From positions 1 through 62,848 of the forward strand of contig JADIMM010000108.1 of NCBI GenBank assembly GCA_017694795.1: a stretch of 62,848 nucleotides of DNA, given 5' to 3'. The number at the start of each line of letters is the position of its first letter. Position 1 is the first letter of the stretch. A program made the translations under genes and the position numbers. This DNA comes from Candidatus Gallitreponema excrementavium. Lineage in GTDB: Bacteria > Spirochaetota > Spirochaetia > Treponematales > Treponemataceae. Positions 8,953 to 17,954 of the stretch are shown here, one piece after another. Below the pieces are notes generated by a model. The model ran no database searches. It saw only the letters and a list, made by a program, of their open reading frames with translations, and was not told the DNA's origin.

Positions 8953-11070
8953 ATGAAAGTTCTTTTAACCGGAATAAATTCTTCTTATCTCCATACTTCT
9001 CTTTCCGTCAGGACTCTCTGTGGATATTTAAACGGAATTCCAGGCTTTTCTTTTAAAAACGAAAATCCTTTAACCGGGGGGTTCCTTTGTGATTTTATAG
9101 AACTTACTGTAAACCAGCCTTATTATGATTTACTCAGAAAGATTTTGGAAAAAGGGCCGGATGTGGTTTTGTTTTCAACTTATATCTGGAACGGGGAACT
9201 TTGCGGCAAATTGATACAGGACCTTCATTCCGTTATGCCGGGTCTTGTTTTAGGGGCAGGAGGGCCGGAGTTTGGGTTTTCAGCGGAAAGATATTTTGAG
9301 AAAGTCCCTGCTTTGGATTTTATAATTAAGGGGGAGGGGGAAGAAACCCTCCGGGAGCTTTTGGCTTTTTTATCTTTGAACAGTGAAACAGGCCGTGATT
9401 TTAAAAAAAAGGATTTTGAAGACTGTGATTGTACCGGAAACATAAAAATAGAAAACATAAGGGGGCTTTACTTAAACCGTAACGGAAAAATTATTTTTAC
9501 CGGGGAAAGGGATTTGATGAAAGACTTGTCTTTAATTCCTTTTCCCTATGAAAACCTTTTGGAACTTGCATCCGGTGTTTTTGATTCCCCTTGCACCGGG
9601 AAAAAACTTTCCCAAAATAAAGATGAAAAACAAATTGCCCAAAATACAAAAGAAGAACTTAACAAGATTTATTATTACGAATCTTCCAGGGGCTGTCCCT
9701 ATAATTGCAGTTATTGTATTTCTTCTTTGGATAAAACCGTGAGGTTTGTTCCTTTGGAAAAGGTTTTTGAAGATTTAAATATTTTTCTTAAAGCCGGGGT
9801 AAGGCTTGTAAAATTTGTTGACAGGACTTTTAACATAAATCCGGAACGGTATTTAAAAATCTGGGATTACATTGTCAAACACCACAACGGTAAAACAGTT
9901 TTTCATTTTGAAATAGAGGCGGAATTTTTATCCGGGGAGGCTTTGGATTTTCTTTCTTCTGTTCCCCTGGGGGTTATGCAGTTTGAGATAGGTATTCAGT
10001 CTGCCTCTGAAAAGACCCTTAAAGCCGTAAACCGTTCTGCTGATTTAAAAAAACTTTCCTGCAATATAAAGCGTATTCCTAAAACCATTCACACACATTT
10101 GGATTTGATTGCCGGGCTGCCCTTTGAGGATTTAAAGACTTTTGGTTCTTCTTTTGATTTTGTAATGTCCTTAAAACCGGATGCCCTCCAGCTGGGTTTT
10201 TTAAAGGTTCTTCCCGGAACTCCTATGGAATCCTATGCAAAAAGCGGGGGCTGGAGATGGGGTGGTACTCCTGTTTACGAGACTTTTTCCACCCCCTATA
10301 TGAGCCATGAAGATATGTTTTTTTTGAAAGACCTGGAAGTGGTTTTGGATTCCCTTTGGAATTCCGGGGATTTTACCTGTACCCTTTCCTATGTTTTAAG
10401 GTTTGTTTCCCCCTGGATCTTTTTTTGTTATGTTACCCGGAAGGCAAGGGAAGCTGGGGTTTTTGCACGGGAGAGAAGGGATGGTTTTTGGTTTGATTTT
10501 CTTGCAGGTCTTGTTTTTGCAGAAAGGGGCAATGGTTCTTTTGTGGAAGAAGGGGGAATCTTTGCCTTGGCCGGTGAAAACGGGGGGCTTGTTCCCAGGG
10601 TTTTTTACGAGCTTTTAAGGTGGGATTATATCAGGGGGAAAAAGCGGAATTTTCCCCTTTGGTATTCAAGGCGGTACAGCAAGGAACGGCACAGGAAATT
10701 GTTTGAAATTTATTTTAACGGGCAGTTTTCTTCTATTAAAAATGAAAACAACGGTGATACTGCTGGCAATTCCGGAACCGGTTATGACGGCGGTGTCAAG
10801 GCTGGCATATCCGGCAGCCGGATTGCCGGTTCCGGCGGTATTGGCAAGAGTCATGATTTAAGTAAATGCGGCCTGGATAATGATATGAAATTGGGCGGCA
10901 AAAGTGGTGCCGGAAAAGGCTGTCTTTTTTATGGGGAAGAAACAAAAAAAATGTTCCGGCATGGGTTTCTCCATTCTGATTACGATGTGTTTCTTTTTGA
11001 TGTGGAAAACCCTTTCCCGGAAGATTCTCCCGGAACTTATGAAAAATTAATCATTTATAATTCCAGGTAG
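8953..11070 (+). CDS. B12-binding-domain radical SAM protein with DUF4080-like C-terminus
   Basis: This 705-residue protein has an N-terminal cobalamin-binding-like Rossmann domain (about 1-140, with GAGGPEF and IIKGEGEETLRELL). A radical SAM barrel follows, with the 4Fe-4S ligand motif SSRGCPYNCSYC near residue 245. The C-terminal third resembles DUF4080, found on many anaerobe proteins of this class. The substrate is unknown. Residues about 597-653 form a Gly/Ser/Asn-rich low-complexity insert, followed by a conserved-looking end (FLHSDYDVFLFDVENPFPED). It lies 54 bp upstream of a MATE transporter on the same strand, so the two may be co-transcribed. Confidence 0.88.
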   Translation: MKVLLTGINSSYLHTSLSVRTLCGYLNGIPGFSFKNENPLTGGFLCDFIELTVNQPYYDLLRKILEKGPDVVLFSTYIWNGELCGKLIQDLHSVMPGLVLGAGGPEFGFSAERYFEKVPALDFIIKGEGEETLRELLAFLSLNSETGRDFKKKDFEDCDCTGNIKIENIRGLYLNRNGKIIFTGERDLMKDLSLIPFPYENLLELASGVFDSPCTGKKLSQNKDEKQIAQNTKEELNKIYYYESSRGCPYNCSYCISSLDKTVRFVPLEKVFEDLNIFLKAGVRLVKFVDRTFNINPERYLKIWDYIVKHHNGKTVFHFEIEAEFLSGEALDFLSSVPLGVMQFEIGIQSASEKTLKAVNRSADLKKLSCNIKRIPKTIHTHLDLIAGLPFEDLKTFGSSFDFVMSLKPDALQLGFLKVLPGTPMESYAKSGGWRWGGTPVYETFSTPYMSHEDMFFLKDLEVVLDSLWNSGDFTCTLSYVLRFVSPWIFFCYVTRKAREAGVFARERRDGFWFDFLAGLVFAERGNGSFVEEGGIFALAGENGGLVPRVFYELLRWDYIRGKKRNFPLWYSRRYSKERHRKLFEIYFNGQFSSIKNENNGDTAGNSGTGYDGGVKAGISGSRIAGSGGIGKSHDLSKCGLDNDMKLGGKSGAGKGCLFYGEETKKMFRHGFLHSDYDVFLFDVENPFPEDSPGTYEKLIIYNSR

Positions 11071-11124
11071 TTTATTATCGTACTTTGCTTTGTATTTTTT
11101 TTGTAATTTTTATATATTAGTCTT

Positions 11125-12477
11125 ATGACTTTGCAAGAAGAAAGATTGGGCAGTGAAAAACCTTGGAAACTTGTTTTGTTTTTGGCTTTGCCTTCTGCCC
11201 TGGCACAGCTTATTAATGTTTTGTACAATATTGTTGACCGGGTATATATCGGCCACATTCCCGGAGCCGGTGCAGATGCATTAACCGGGGTTGGGGTTAC
11301 ATTCCCGGTAATTACTTTGATTTCCGCCTTTAGTGCCTTTGCCGGTGCCGGCGGTGCCCCCCTTGCAGCGATTTCCTTGGGAAAGGGGGACCGTAATACA
11401 GCTGAAAAAATCCTGGGTAACGGTGCATTTCTGCTTACTGTTTTTTCGGTAATTCTCGGGGTTTTCTTTTATGTTTTTATGGAGCCGGTGCTTTTTGCCT
11501 TTGGGGCAAGTTCCGTTACCTTGGGTTATGCAACAGAATATTTAAAGGTTTATCTTTTGGGAACCCTTTTTGTCCAGTATGCCGTTGGGCTTAATCTTTT
11601 TATAAGCTGCCAGGGCCATGCAAAGACAGCCATGTTTTCTGTGCTTATAGGTGCTGTCCTTAATATTGTGCTGGATCCTGTCTTTATTTTTGTTTTGGGA
11701 ATGGGTGTAAAAGGTGCTGCCATTGCCACCGTGATTTCCCAGGCTGTAAGTGCCTTGTGGGTAATCCGCTTTTTGACTTCGGATAAGTCCGGACTCAGGC
11801 TGAAAAAAATTTATTTAAAACCGGACATAATTATAATAAAAAAAATAATGTCTTTGGGAATTTCACCCTTTATCATGCAGGCCACGGAAAGTCTCATTGT
11901 TGTGGTTTTGAACAAAAGTCTTTTGCATTACGGAGGGGATCTTTATGTAGGTTCCATGACTATTCTGCAAAGTGTAATGCAGTTTATTTTTGTTCCGATA
12001 AATGGTCTTACCCAGGGAACCCAGCCTGTAATAAGCTATAATTACGGGGCTGGCAATAAGGACAGGGTAAAGGCTGTGTTCAGGGTTATTATTTCCGTAA
12101 CAGTGGTGATTACTGTTTTTGCATGGTTTATAACCAGTTTTTTTCCCGGATTTTTTGCCGGAATTTTTACCGGGGATCAGAATCTGATTGCCCTGGTGGA
12201 AAAAACTATGCCTGTTTTTATGGGGGGAATCTGGCTTTTTGGGGTTCAGATGGCATGCCAGTCTGCCTTTGTAGGGTTGGGGCAGGCAAAGATTTCCCTT
12301 TTCCTTGCAATGCTCAGGAAGGTTATTCTTCTGGTTCCCTTAACCCTTGTCCTGCCCCTGTTTTTCGGGGTTAAGGGGATTTATTTTGCGGAACCGGTTT
12401 CGGATATTACTTCTGCCACGGTAACCGGGATTCTTTTCTTTTTGAATTTTAATAAAATTCTTGATAAAAAAGCATGA
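11125..12477 (+). CDS. MATE family efflux transporter
   Basis: This 450-residue membrane protein has about 12 hydrophobic segments in two homologous halves. Its start, LALPSALAQLINVLYNIVDR, is the family's typical first helix, with VDRVYIGH and TGVGVTFPV following. MATE proteins export cationic drugs or metabolites in exchange for Na+ or H+. The sub-type resembles the DinF/NorM-like group common in spirochaetes and Firmicutes. The substrate cannot be told from sequence. A short spacing to the acetyltransferase gene behind it suggests a shared transcript. Confidence 0.92.
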   Translation: MTLQEERLGSEKPWKLVLFLALPSALAQLINVLYNIVDRVYIGHIPGAGADALTGVGVTFPVITLISAFSAFAGAGGAPLAAISLGKGDRNTAEKILGNGAFLLTVFSVILGVFFYVFMEPVLFAFGASSVTLGYATEYLKVYLLGTLFVQYAVGLNLFISCQGHAKTAMFSVLIGAVLNIVLDPVFIFVLGMGVKGAAIATVISQAVSALWVIRFLTSDKSGLRLKKIYLKPDIIIIKKIMSLGISPFIMQATESLIVVVLNKSLLHYGGDLYVGSMTILQSVMQFIFVPINGLTQGTQPVISYNYGAGNKDRVKAVFRVIISVTVVITVFAWFITSFFPGFFAGIFTGDQNLIALVEKTMPVFMGGIWLFGVQMACQSAFVGLGQAKISLFLAMLRKVILLVPLTLVLPLFFGVKGIYFAEPVSDITSATVTGILFFLNFNKILDKKA

Positions 12478-12534
12478 TTTTTGGTAAAGCCTGGTTCGGT
12501 TGCCTTTTGCCTGTTTCTAGGGTATCATTATGGA

Positions 12535-13743
12535 ATGAGTAAAAAACAGTATAAATTAAGGAAGGTCTCTTCCCGGCATCTTGAGCAGTACAACCGGCTT
12601 TTAAAGTATGTTTTCCAGGTAACAAAGCAGGATTTGCAGCAGAGCGGTTGGGAAGAAAAAGAAATTGTCCATGCCAAAACCCCGAATTTTGAAAAAGCCG
12701 ATGTTATAGGCTGGTTTGACGGTGAGAATCTTATTTCCCAGGTTGTGGTTTATCCCATGAAGGTGAGAATCTTTGGCAAAACCTTTGATATGGGTGGTTT
12801 GACCGGGGTTGGAACTTATCCGGAGTATTCAAACCAGGGGCTTATGCACAAACTGATTGAAAAGGCTCTTTATAATATGAAGGAAAGGGGACAGTGCATT
12901 TCTTATTTGTACCCTTATTCCATACCTTATTACAGGAGAAAGGGCTGGGAGGTAATTTCCGATAAAATCACCTATGAAATCCAGGATTACCAGCTGCCTA
13001 AGAACAGGCAGGTTTCCGGGGAAGTCCGCCGTGTTCCTGTAAACAGTGATGAAATAAAAGAGGCTTATAACCGTTTTGCTGCTGTTACCCACGGGGCTTT
13101 ATTGCGGGATACTTTGGCCTGGAATGAATATTTTCTTTGGGACAATGACGACATCATGGGGGCGGTTTATTACAATGAGGACGGTGAGCTGGACGGGTAT
13201 CTTATTTACTGGGTCGGGGATGAAATATTCCATATCAAGGATATGATTTTCTTAAATGAGGAAGCCAGAATCGGGCTTTGGAATTTTGTGGGGGCCCATT
13301 TTTCAATGATTTCCAAGGTTATCGGGAATACTTTTACCGATGAGCCTTTGGCATTTCTTTTTGAAGATGCAAAAATCCAGGAAACCATTTCCCCCTATTA
13401 TATGGCAAGGATTGTGGATTTTGAGGGCTTTATTTCCCAGTTTCCCTTTAAACCGGATAATATGGAAAGAAAATGGGCATTTACCCTTAAAGACCCCATG
13501 TTGCCCTGGAACCAGGGTGCCTTTGAGCTGACCATTGATAACCAGGGAAAGGCCACTGTCGGAAGGCTTTCAAAGAAAACCCGGGACAGTGTGGATATCC
13601 AGACAATGACTACAATGCTTTTAGGCTACAAAAGCCCCTATTATTTACACAAGATTGGCAGGCTTGAGTGTTCCGAAGAGACTGTAAATATGCTTGAGGA
13701 TGCTGTGGAGCAGATAACCCCTTATTTTTCTGATTATTTTTAA
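12535..13743 (+). CDS. Eis-like GNAT family N-acetyltransferase
   Basis: This 402-residue protein has the architecture of the Eis family: an N-terminal GNAT domain, a second GNAT-like middle domain and a C-terminal sterol-carrier-like domain. Supporting motifs are GGLTGVGTYPEYSNQGLMHK (the acetyl-CoA loop region), YLYPYSIPYYRRKGWE and the C-terminal YLLHK-like segment (YYLHKIGRLE). Family members acetylate aminoglycosides, peptides or other amines; the substrate here is unknown. I chose the ATG at 12535 because the frame's earlier start would add 18 residues absent from the family. No clear ribosome-binding site precedes either start. Confidence 0.85.
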   Translation: MSKKQYKLRKVSSRHLEQYNRLLKYVFQVTKQDLQQSGWEEKEIVHAKTPNFEKADVIGWFDGENLISQVVVYPMKVRIFGKTFDMGGLTGVGTYPEYSNQGLMHKLIEKALYNMKERGQCISYLYPYSIPYYRRKGWEVISDKITYEIQDYQLPKNRQVSGEVRRVPVNSDEIKEAYNRFAAVTHGALLRDTLAWNEYFLWDNDDIMGAVYYNEDGELDGYLIYWVGDEIFHIKDMIFLNEEARIGLWNFVGAHFSMISKVIGNTFTDEPLAFLFEDAKIQETISPYYMARIVDFEGFISQFPFKPDNMERKWAFTLKDPMLPWNQGAFELTIDNQGKATVGRLSKKTRDSVDIQTMTTMLLGYKSPYYLHKIGRLECSEETVNMLEDAVEQITPYFSDYF

Positions 13744-13788
13744 CCACTTGGTTTTGTTTTGTGAATGGCTTTTTCCGCCGTTTTTTTA

Positions 13789-13957
13789 GGACAAAGGGGA
13801 GCGGACAACCCGGGGGATTTTCCGGGTTGTTTTTGTTTCCCTTGGGAAAGGCGTTAATGCAGGGTTGGGAGCAGGGGGAAACTGAGTGCCATGCCACTTT
13901 CAGGCCGGGCTTTTTTGTGTCCGGGGTTTTTTAGCCGGATCCCCCCTCATAAATAAA
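13789..13957. repeat. Dispersed intergenic element, copy 1
   Basis: This stretch shares blocks with 29458-29634: GGACAAAGGGGAGCGG and ACAACCCGG at the left, then TCCGGGTT, GGGAGCAGGGGGAAACTG, and GGATCCCCC followed by CTCA at the right. ACAACCCGG pairs with CCGGGTTGT (9-bp stem, AT-rich loop). A second hairpin, TTTCCC / GGGAAA, follows. The right-hand GGGGG and TGAG could pair with CCCCC and CTCA in pseudoknot order. The reading frames of the two copies differ in the shared blocks, so the element is conserved as DNA or RNA, not as protein. It lies 45 bp after the acetyltransferase stop. Confidence 0.75.
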
Positions 13958-13994
13958 TTTTTCCCTTTCCCCGGCCCGGATTAAAACCGGGGGC

Positions 13995-14687
13995 TTATTT
14001 CCAGGGTTTTGTGTTTTTTGACCAGCCTTTTTCTTCCCAATACCGGCAGTCAGCCTGGTTCCAGCCTGCCAATGTGTGGAGTTTTTTTGATATCTGGAAT
14101 AATCCCCTGGTTTTTATTCCCGGTTTGATTTTCCCGTTTTTTTTGTTTATTTTTTTTGCCAGTTTTTCTGTGTCTTTTTGGATTTTTTTTATGAGTCCCG
14201 GTGATATGTCTTTAAAGGCCGTGGCCCTTACATTGTATCCCAGTTTGTAAATACGGGGGATTCCCCAGAAAAAGAGGCTGTCGCTTATGTCTTTGTTTGT
14301 GCTTTTTGTGCCTCCCCCGGCTGCGGTGGAGATGCAGACTGCCTGTTTTTTAAACATTTTTTCTTCCGGTCTGTGGATCATCCATCTGTAGCCAAAGTGA
14401 TCCAGGAATGATTTCATCGGGCCTGTTACATGGCATACATATACCGGGCTTGCAAATATGAGGAGGTCGGCCCCGTCCATTGCTTTTACGATTGGTTCCA
14501 GGGCGTCATATCCGGGGCAGAGTTTTTCGTCTTTTATTATGCAGGCTGTGCAGCCTGTACAAAAATGGGAAAAGTCCTTGGGAAGGAAAAATTCTGTATA
14601 TTCCCCGCCGATTTTTTCCTGGAGGAGTTTTGCAATGTTGTAAGTTGAGCCTTTGTGGCTTTGTCCGTGGATTATTACTGTTTTCAT
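13995..14687 (-). CDS. NAD(P)H-dependent FMN reductase / flavodoxin-like protein
   Basis: This 230-residue protein belongs to the flavodoxin-fold reductase group. The N-terminal IIHGQSHKGSTYNIAK loop binds the FMN phosphate. FCTGCTACI holds paired cysteines typical of the iron-sulfur flavoprotein-like NADPH-dependent FMN reductases. ASPVYVCHVTGPMKSFLDHF is the second FMN-binding segment. About 60 C-terminal residues are basic and more variable. The electron partner is not evident. It is transcribed alone, towards the dispersed intergenic element. Confidence 0.88.
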   Translation of the reverse strand: MKTVIIHGQSHKGSTYNIAKLLQEKIGGEYTEFFLPKDFSHFCTGCTACIIKDEKLCPGYDALEPIVKAMDGADLLIFASPVYVCHVTGPMKSFLDHFGYRWMIHRPEEKMFKKQAVCISTAAGGGTKSTNKDISDSLFFWGIPRIYKLGYNVRATAFKDISPGLIKKIQKDTEKLAKKINKKNGKIKPGIKTRGLFQISKKLHTLAGWNQADCRYWEEKGWSKNTKPWK

Positions 14688-14898
14688 GGTGTTTGTTCCT
14701 TTTTAGGGTTTTCTGTACTTTCCGGGATCCTGTGGTTCTGTTTAAGGCTTTCCTTTGTTATTTTAAGTTTAATTGTTTTGTTTTTTCTTGTCAACCTTGG
14801 GGGCGGGGCTGTTTTTACATTTTAAAGGTTTTAATTGCTTTGTGTCTGTTTTGGGTTTATATTGAGGTATAGACAATTTTAAGTTGTTTGGAGGTTGT

Positions 14899-15456
14899 AT
14901 GAGTAAGAAGGATCGGTTTTTAAGGTTTTTGGCCGGGATTGCCGGTTTTGTGGTAATAGGGGTTTGCAGTTTTTCCTGTACTTCTATTCCGGAGGGGCTT
15001 TCTCCTGTGGAGAATTTTGATTCCCAGGCTTATCTGGGAACCTGGTATGAGATTGCCCGGTTTGACTTTAAGTTTGAACGGGGGCTTTCCAAGGTTACTG
15101 CCAATTACAGTTTGAATCCTGACGGTTCCATTAAGGTTTTAAACCGGGGATTTAACCAGGAAAAGGGCAAATGGCAGGAAGCCAAAGGAAAGGCTAAATT
15201 CCGGGGTGCTGATAATGTCGGGGCTTTGAAAGTTTCTTTCTTTGGGCCTTTTTATACAGGGTATAATGTTTTGAAAATAGATGAAGATTATTCCTGTGCT
15301 CTGGTTGGGGGAAAAGATTATAACTATCTTTGGATTTTGGCAAGGACACCTGAAATTTCTGAAGAATTAAAGGTTGAATATCTCGCCTATGCCGAAAGCC
15401 TGGGCTATGACACTTCGAGGCTTTTGTGGGTAAGCCATGATGACACTGCCCTGTAA
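14899..15456 (+). CDS. blc: Lipocalin family lipoprotein (Blc-like)
   Basis: This 185-residue bacterial lipocalin has a lipoprotein signal (FVVIGVCSFSCTS, lipidated Cys near residue 27). The lipocalin motif YLGTWYEIARFDFKFERG comes next, followed by beta strands including VTANYSLNPDGSIKVLNRG and the end motif YNYLWILARTPEISEE. Blc-type lipocalins bind fatty acids or lysophospholipids at the outer membrane and respond to envelope stress. The ATG at 14899 is chosen because GGAGG sits at 14890-14894; a TTG 15 bp upstream would lie before that site. A strong terminator follows at 15530. Confidence 0.93.
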   Translation: MSKKDRFLRFLAGIAGFVVIGVCSFSCTSIPEGLSPVENFDSQAYLGTWYEIARFDFKFERGLSKVTANYSLNPDGSIKVLNRGFNQEKGKWQEAKGKAKFRGADNVGALKVSFFGPFYTGYNVLKIDEDYSCALVGGKDYNYLWILARTPEISEELKVEYLAYAESLGYDTSRLLWVSHDDTAL

Positions 15457-15529
15457 AAGATACCGGAATCCAAAGGATTTTGAGAGGAGTTTTTCTTAGG
15501 AAACTCCGGAAAAAGCTGGTTGATTTTGC

Positions 15530-15564
15530 ATCCCCCTGTTTTGGCAGGGGGATTTCTTTTTTTT
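15530..15564 (+). terminator. Rho-independent terminator after lipocalin gene
   Basis: ATCCCCCTG pairs perfectly (9 bp, TTTTGG-type loop) with CAGGGGGAT and is followed by TTTC and an eight-T run. Confidence 0.95.
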
Positions 15565-15569
15565 ACCCG

Positions 15570-15963
15570 GGTATTTTCCGGCGGATTTTGATTTGATTAA
15601 GATTTGCCGTTGTCAGGCTGCTGTTGGCGGGGCTTTTGATCTATGTTTAACGGGGAAAGGGGACGCCGCCGGTGCCGGGGCTGTTCGGTTGTTTTTTGGA
15701 TTTGAGCAGGGACTGCAAAACAGCCTGGCAAATCCCGGTTTTGTTTTTGACGGCTGTTTGGGGCTGGGGTTTTGTATGCCGGAAATTTTCTTCCTAAAAC
15801 GCCCTTTGGGGTTGTTTCGGCATAATGCCGGGGCAAGGGGAAGGGTATCCCCGGATTATGGCGGCTGTTGAAATATAAGCGGGGTGCCCCTGGACCGTAA
15901 AGCCCTTTTCCCGGTCACAGATTTAGTCTGCGGGTAAAATGCCGGGATTTACGGAATCATGGA
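15570..15963. other. Non-coding stretch, nothing recognised
   Basis: This region of about 390 bp between the lipocalin terminator and the tRNA terminator is unusually G-rich on the plus strand. Open frames exist on both strands (92 and 79 codons), but neither has a family-like sequence, a good ribosome-binding site or normal codon use. I see no match to RNase P, tmRNA, SRP or 6S RNA. It may be an eroded gene. Confidence 0.5.
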
Positions 15964-15991
15964 ATAAAAAAAGCTCCGGCAAACCGGAGCC
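15964..15991 (-). terminator. Rho-independent terminator of tRNA-Val
   Basis: On the minus strand GGCTCCGG-TTTG-CCGGAGC is followed by TTTTTTT, beginning only a few bases after the tRNA 3' end. Confidence 0.95.
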
Positions 15992-15994
15992 TTA

Positions 15995-16068
15995 TGCGGA
16001 ATACTAGAATCGAACTAGTGACCCCAAGCGTGTCATGCTTGTACTCTAACCATCTGAGCTAATTCCGC
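15995..16068 (-). tRNA. tRNA-Val (anticodon GAC)
   Basis: The 74-nt minus-strand cloverleaf is complete: acceptor GCGGAAT / ATTCCGC, D stem GCTC / GAGT, anticodon stem CAAGC / GCTTG with loop ATGACAC, variable GGGTC, T arm ACTAG-TTCGATT-CTAGT, and discriminator A. The anticodon GAC reads GUC and GUU. CCA is not encoded, as the bases after the discriminator are TAA. A consensus promoter and a terminator flank it, so it is a single-gene unit. Confidence 0.97.
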
Positions 16069-16096
16069 AGGACTTGTGTCCCTCAGGACTGGGAAA

Positions 16097-16125
16097 AGAT
16101 TACCATAATAAAAAGCTTGTGTCAA
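16097..16125 (-). promoter_or_regulatory. Sigma-70-type promoter of tRNA-Val
   Basis: On the minus strand TTGACA (16120-16125) is followed by a 17-bp spacer and TAATCT (16097-16102). Transcription would start about 20 bp before the mature tRNA. Confidence 0.85.
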
Positions 16126-16350
16126 TGAGAAGTCCGACAGGAACACTGCATAAAGAAATAATGAATTACAGGCTGTTGTTAAAATGTAAATCCCCCGGAC
16201 TGCAAAATCCGATTTGTTTTTAATTTACCTGAAACAGTTTTTTTGCCGGAATAAGAAGCAGGGTAAAACACATATCCTGGCAGTTGTTTTATTTTATGTA
16301 AGCTGTTGTAAGCAAAAACTGCAGGGTTCTTACCGTTTAGGCCTTGTTTA
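16126..16350. other. Intergenic stretch, no gene seen
   Basis: This AT-rich region lies between the divergent tRNA-Val promoter and the promoter at 16351. No open frame with coding character and no structured RNA family is recognisable. Confidence 0.5.
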
Positions 16351-16379
16351 TTGACCTGATTTCATTACTGTTGTAGACT
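16351..16379 (+). promoter_or_regulatory. Promoter of polyprenol-kinase-like gene, possibly leaderless
   Basis: TTGACC (16351-16356), a 17-bp spacer and TAGACT (16374-16379) are followed by the ATG at 16387, only 7 bp after the -10 box. Transcription would then begin at or next to the start codon. Confidence 0.55.
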
Positions 16380-16386
16380 GGTTGGG

Positions 16387-16965
16387 ATGCGCAGAGATCT
16401 TTTTAAAGAGTTATTCAGAAAAAGTATTCATTTTTGCAGTGCTTTTATACCTCTTATAGATTCTTGGAATCATACCTTTGTCCTCTGGGCTCTTACAGGG
16501 GCGGTGGTTATGTTCTGCATTGAAGAATTCCTCAGGCTTAACGGTCATCCTGTTCCACTTGTTTCAAAAATTACTGAAACTGCTGCAAGGAAAAGGGATC
16601 AGGGGCGTTTTGTCCTTGGGCCTGTTACTCTTTGCCTTGGGATTTTGACAGTTTTGCTGGTATTTCCTCCTATGGAAGCCTATCTCGGGATATATGCATT
16701 GGGGTTGGGTGACGGCATTGCCAGCCTTGCAGGACGCTTCCTTGGTAAGAATTCCATTCCATATGCCGGCGGAAAAACCATAGAAGGAAGTGCTGCCTGT
16801 TTTTTGATTGTTTTTATTGCTTTTTCCCTTGTAACAAGGGATTTGGTTTCTTCGGCAGTACTGGCTTTGTTTACGACAATAATGGAGGCTTTCCCCTTAA
16901 AGGATTTTGATAATCTTTTGATTCCTGTTGCTGTTGCTGTTGCTGCAAGATCCTTTGGTTTTTGA
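16387..16965 (+). CDS. Dolichol/phytol/diacylglycerol kinase-like membrane protein
   Basis: This 192-residue polytopic membrane protein has about six hydrophobic segments. The motif GLGDGIASLAGRFLGKN followed by YAGGKTIEGSAACF matches the CTP-dependent polyprenol kinase / phosphatidate cytidylyltransferase superfamily (SEC59, VTE5 and bacterial relatives). The Asp and the GKT-EGS stretch are the conserved nucleotide- and metal-binding residues. A likely role is phosphorylation of a lipid alcohol or recycling of diacylglycerol at the inner membrane; the substrate is not determinable. No ribosome-binding site is seen before the ATG, in line with a leaderless transcript. Confidence 0.82.
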   Translation: MRRDLFKELFRKSIHFCSAFIPLIDSWNHTFVLWALTGAVVMFCIEEFLRLNGHPVPLVSKITETAARKRDQGRFVLGPVTLCLGILTVLLVFPPMEAYLGIYALGLGDGIASLAGRFLGKNSIPYAGGKTIEGSAACFLIVFIAFSLVTRDLVSSAVLALFTTIMEAFPLKDFDNLLIPVAVAVAARSFGF

Positions 16966-17090
16966 ATTGGCTTCATCATTGTTCTGCCTTTTTTGTTTTT
17001 ACACATTTTATTGAAATTAAAAAAAATCTTGTATAAGATGATATAGTTATAATCTGAAAAATAGTAAACTTAAGTAAAAATGGAGGAAAT

Positions 17091-17849
17091 ATGGACTTTA
17101 AGCAGTGGCATGAGGACGGTAATAATATTTTTAACCGGGAAACTAAGCTTTATTTTGCCCAATGCGATATAAATGAGGATATGAATTTATCGGAACTTTT
17201 GATGCTTACCTCTGATTCCGGTGTAGAAGATTACGACCAGAGGGGTCTGACTTACCGTGTTTTGAGGGACCGGTCTATGGCAATCCTTGTTTCAAGAATA
17301 GCTTTTAAGATTCATAAGATGCCGAAAAGAGGGGACTTTATAAGGATTAAGACCTGGGAAGACAAACCGGAGGGAATCCAGCTTATCAGAAATTACCAGC
17401 TCTTTGACGGAGATGGGGGGCTTTTAATATCCGGGAAGAGTTCTTGGATGATTGTTAATCCTGAAACCCGGAGAATCCAAAAACCATCTGTGCTTTTGGA
17501 TTTAAGGCCTGAACAGAATCCCGGAATTCCGGTTGATGCCCCCTCTTGCGGTAAAATTGTTCACCCCCAGAATTTGGAGCTTTTGGAAGAAAGAAAAATC
17601 AGGTATTCGGAAGTAGATGCCAACGGTCATGTAAACAACTCTAAATACGGCAATTTTATCAAGGATTCTCTTCCCGGGGATTTGCAGAAAAGGGAAATCC
17701 TTTCTTTCAGGCTTAACTATGCCCACGAAGTGGGATTAAACGATATTCTTGGAATTTACGGCGGGTGGAATACAGAAAAGGGCTGTTACACCCTTATCGG
17801 AAAAAAAGGTTCCGATGTATGTTTTGAAAGCGAGCTTTACTTTAAATAA
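17091..17849 (+). CDS. Acyl-ACP thioesterase
   Basis: This 252-residue double-hotdog protein releases fatty acids from acyl carrier protein. The first hotdog contains LLMLTSDSGVEDYDQRG. The second contains the signature DANGHVNNSKYGNF, in which Asn and His correspond to catalytic residues of the plant FatA/FatB and bacterial acyl-ACP thioesterase family (PF01643). The start has GGAGG a few bases upstream. Many gut anaerobes carry a single copy. A flavin reductase-like gene follows about 100 bp downstream. Confidence 0.93.
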   Translation: MDFKQWHEDGNNIFNRETKLYFAQCDINEDMNLSELLMLTSDSGVEDYDQRGLTYRVLRDRSMAILVSRIAFKIHKMPKRGDFIRIKTWEDKPEGIQLIRNYQLFDGDGGLLISGKSSWMIVNPETRRIQKPSVLLDLRPEQNPGIPVDAPSCGKIVHPQNLELLEERKIRYSEVDANGHVNNSKYGNFIKDSLPGDLQKREILSFRLNYAHEVGLNDILGIYGGWNTEKGCYTLIGKKGSDVCFESELYFK

Positions 17850-17954
17850 TTTCCCTGCCGGAAAAGTTTTTCCGGAGATTTAAATAAAAATAACTTAATG
17901 CTGCAGGATTCACTTTCCGGAATCCGCTTTCATTTTTACAGGAGATATTTGGAT

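Noticed and set aside
13610..13897. Minus-strand 95-codon frame over the end of the acetyltransferase gene and dispersed element copy 1
   Set aside because: It overlaps a well-supported gene, and the shared blocks of the element are read in another frame in copy 2, so this is not a protein.
15640..15720. Possible third copy of the dispersed element
   Set aside because: It shares only a GAAAGGGGA-like stretch and general G-richness with the two copies; the stem and the right-hand blocks are missing.
15570..15963. Open frames of 92 (plus) and 79 (minus) codons between lipocalin and tRNA
   Set aside because: No family likeness, no ribosome-binding site and composition unlike neighbouring genes; they are kept only as a non-coding stretch.
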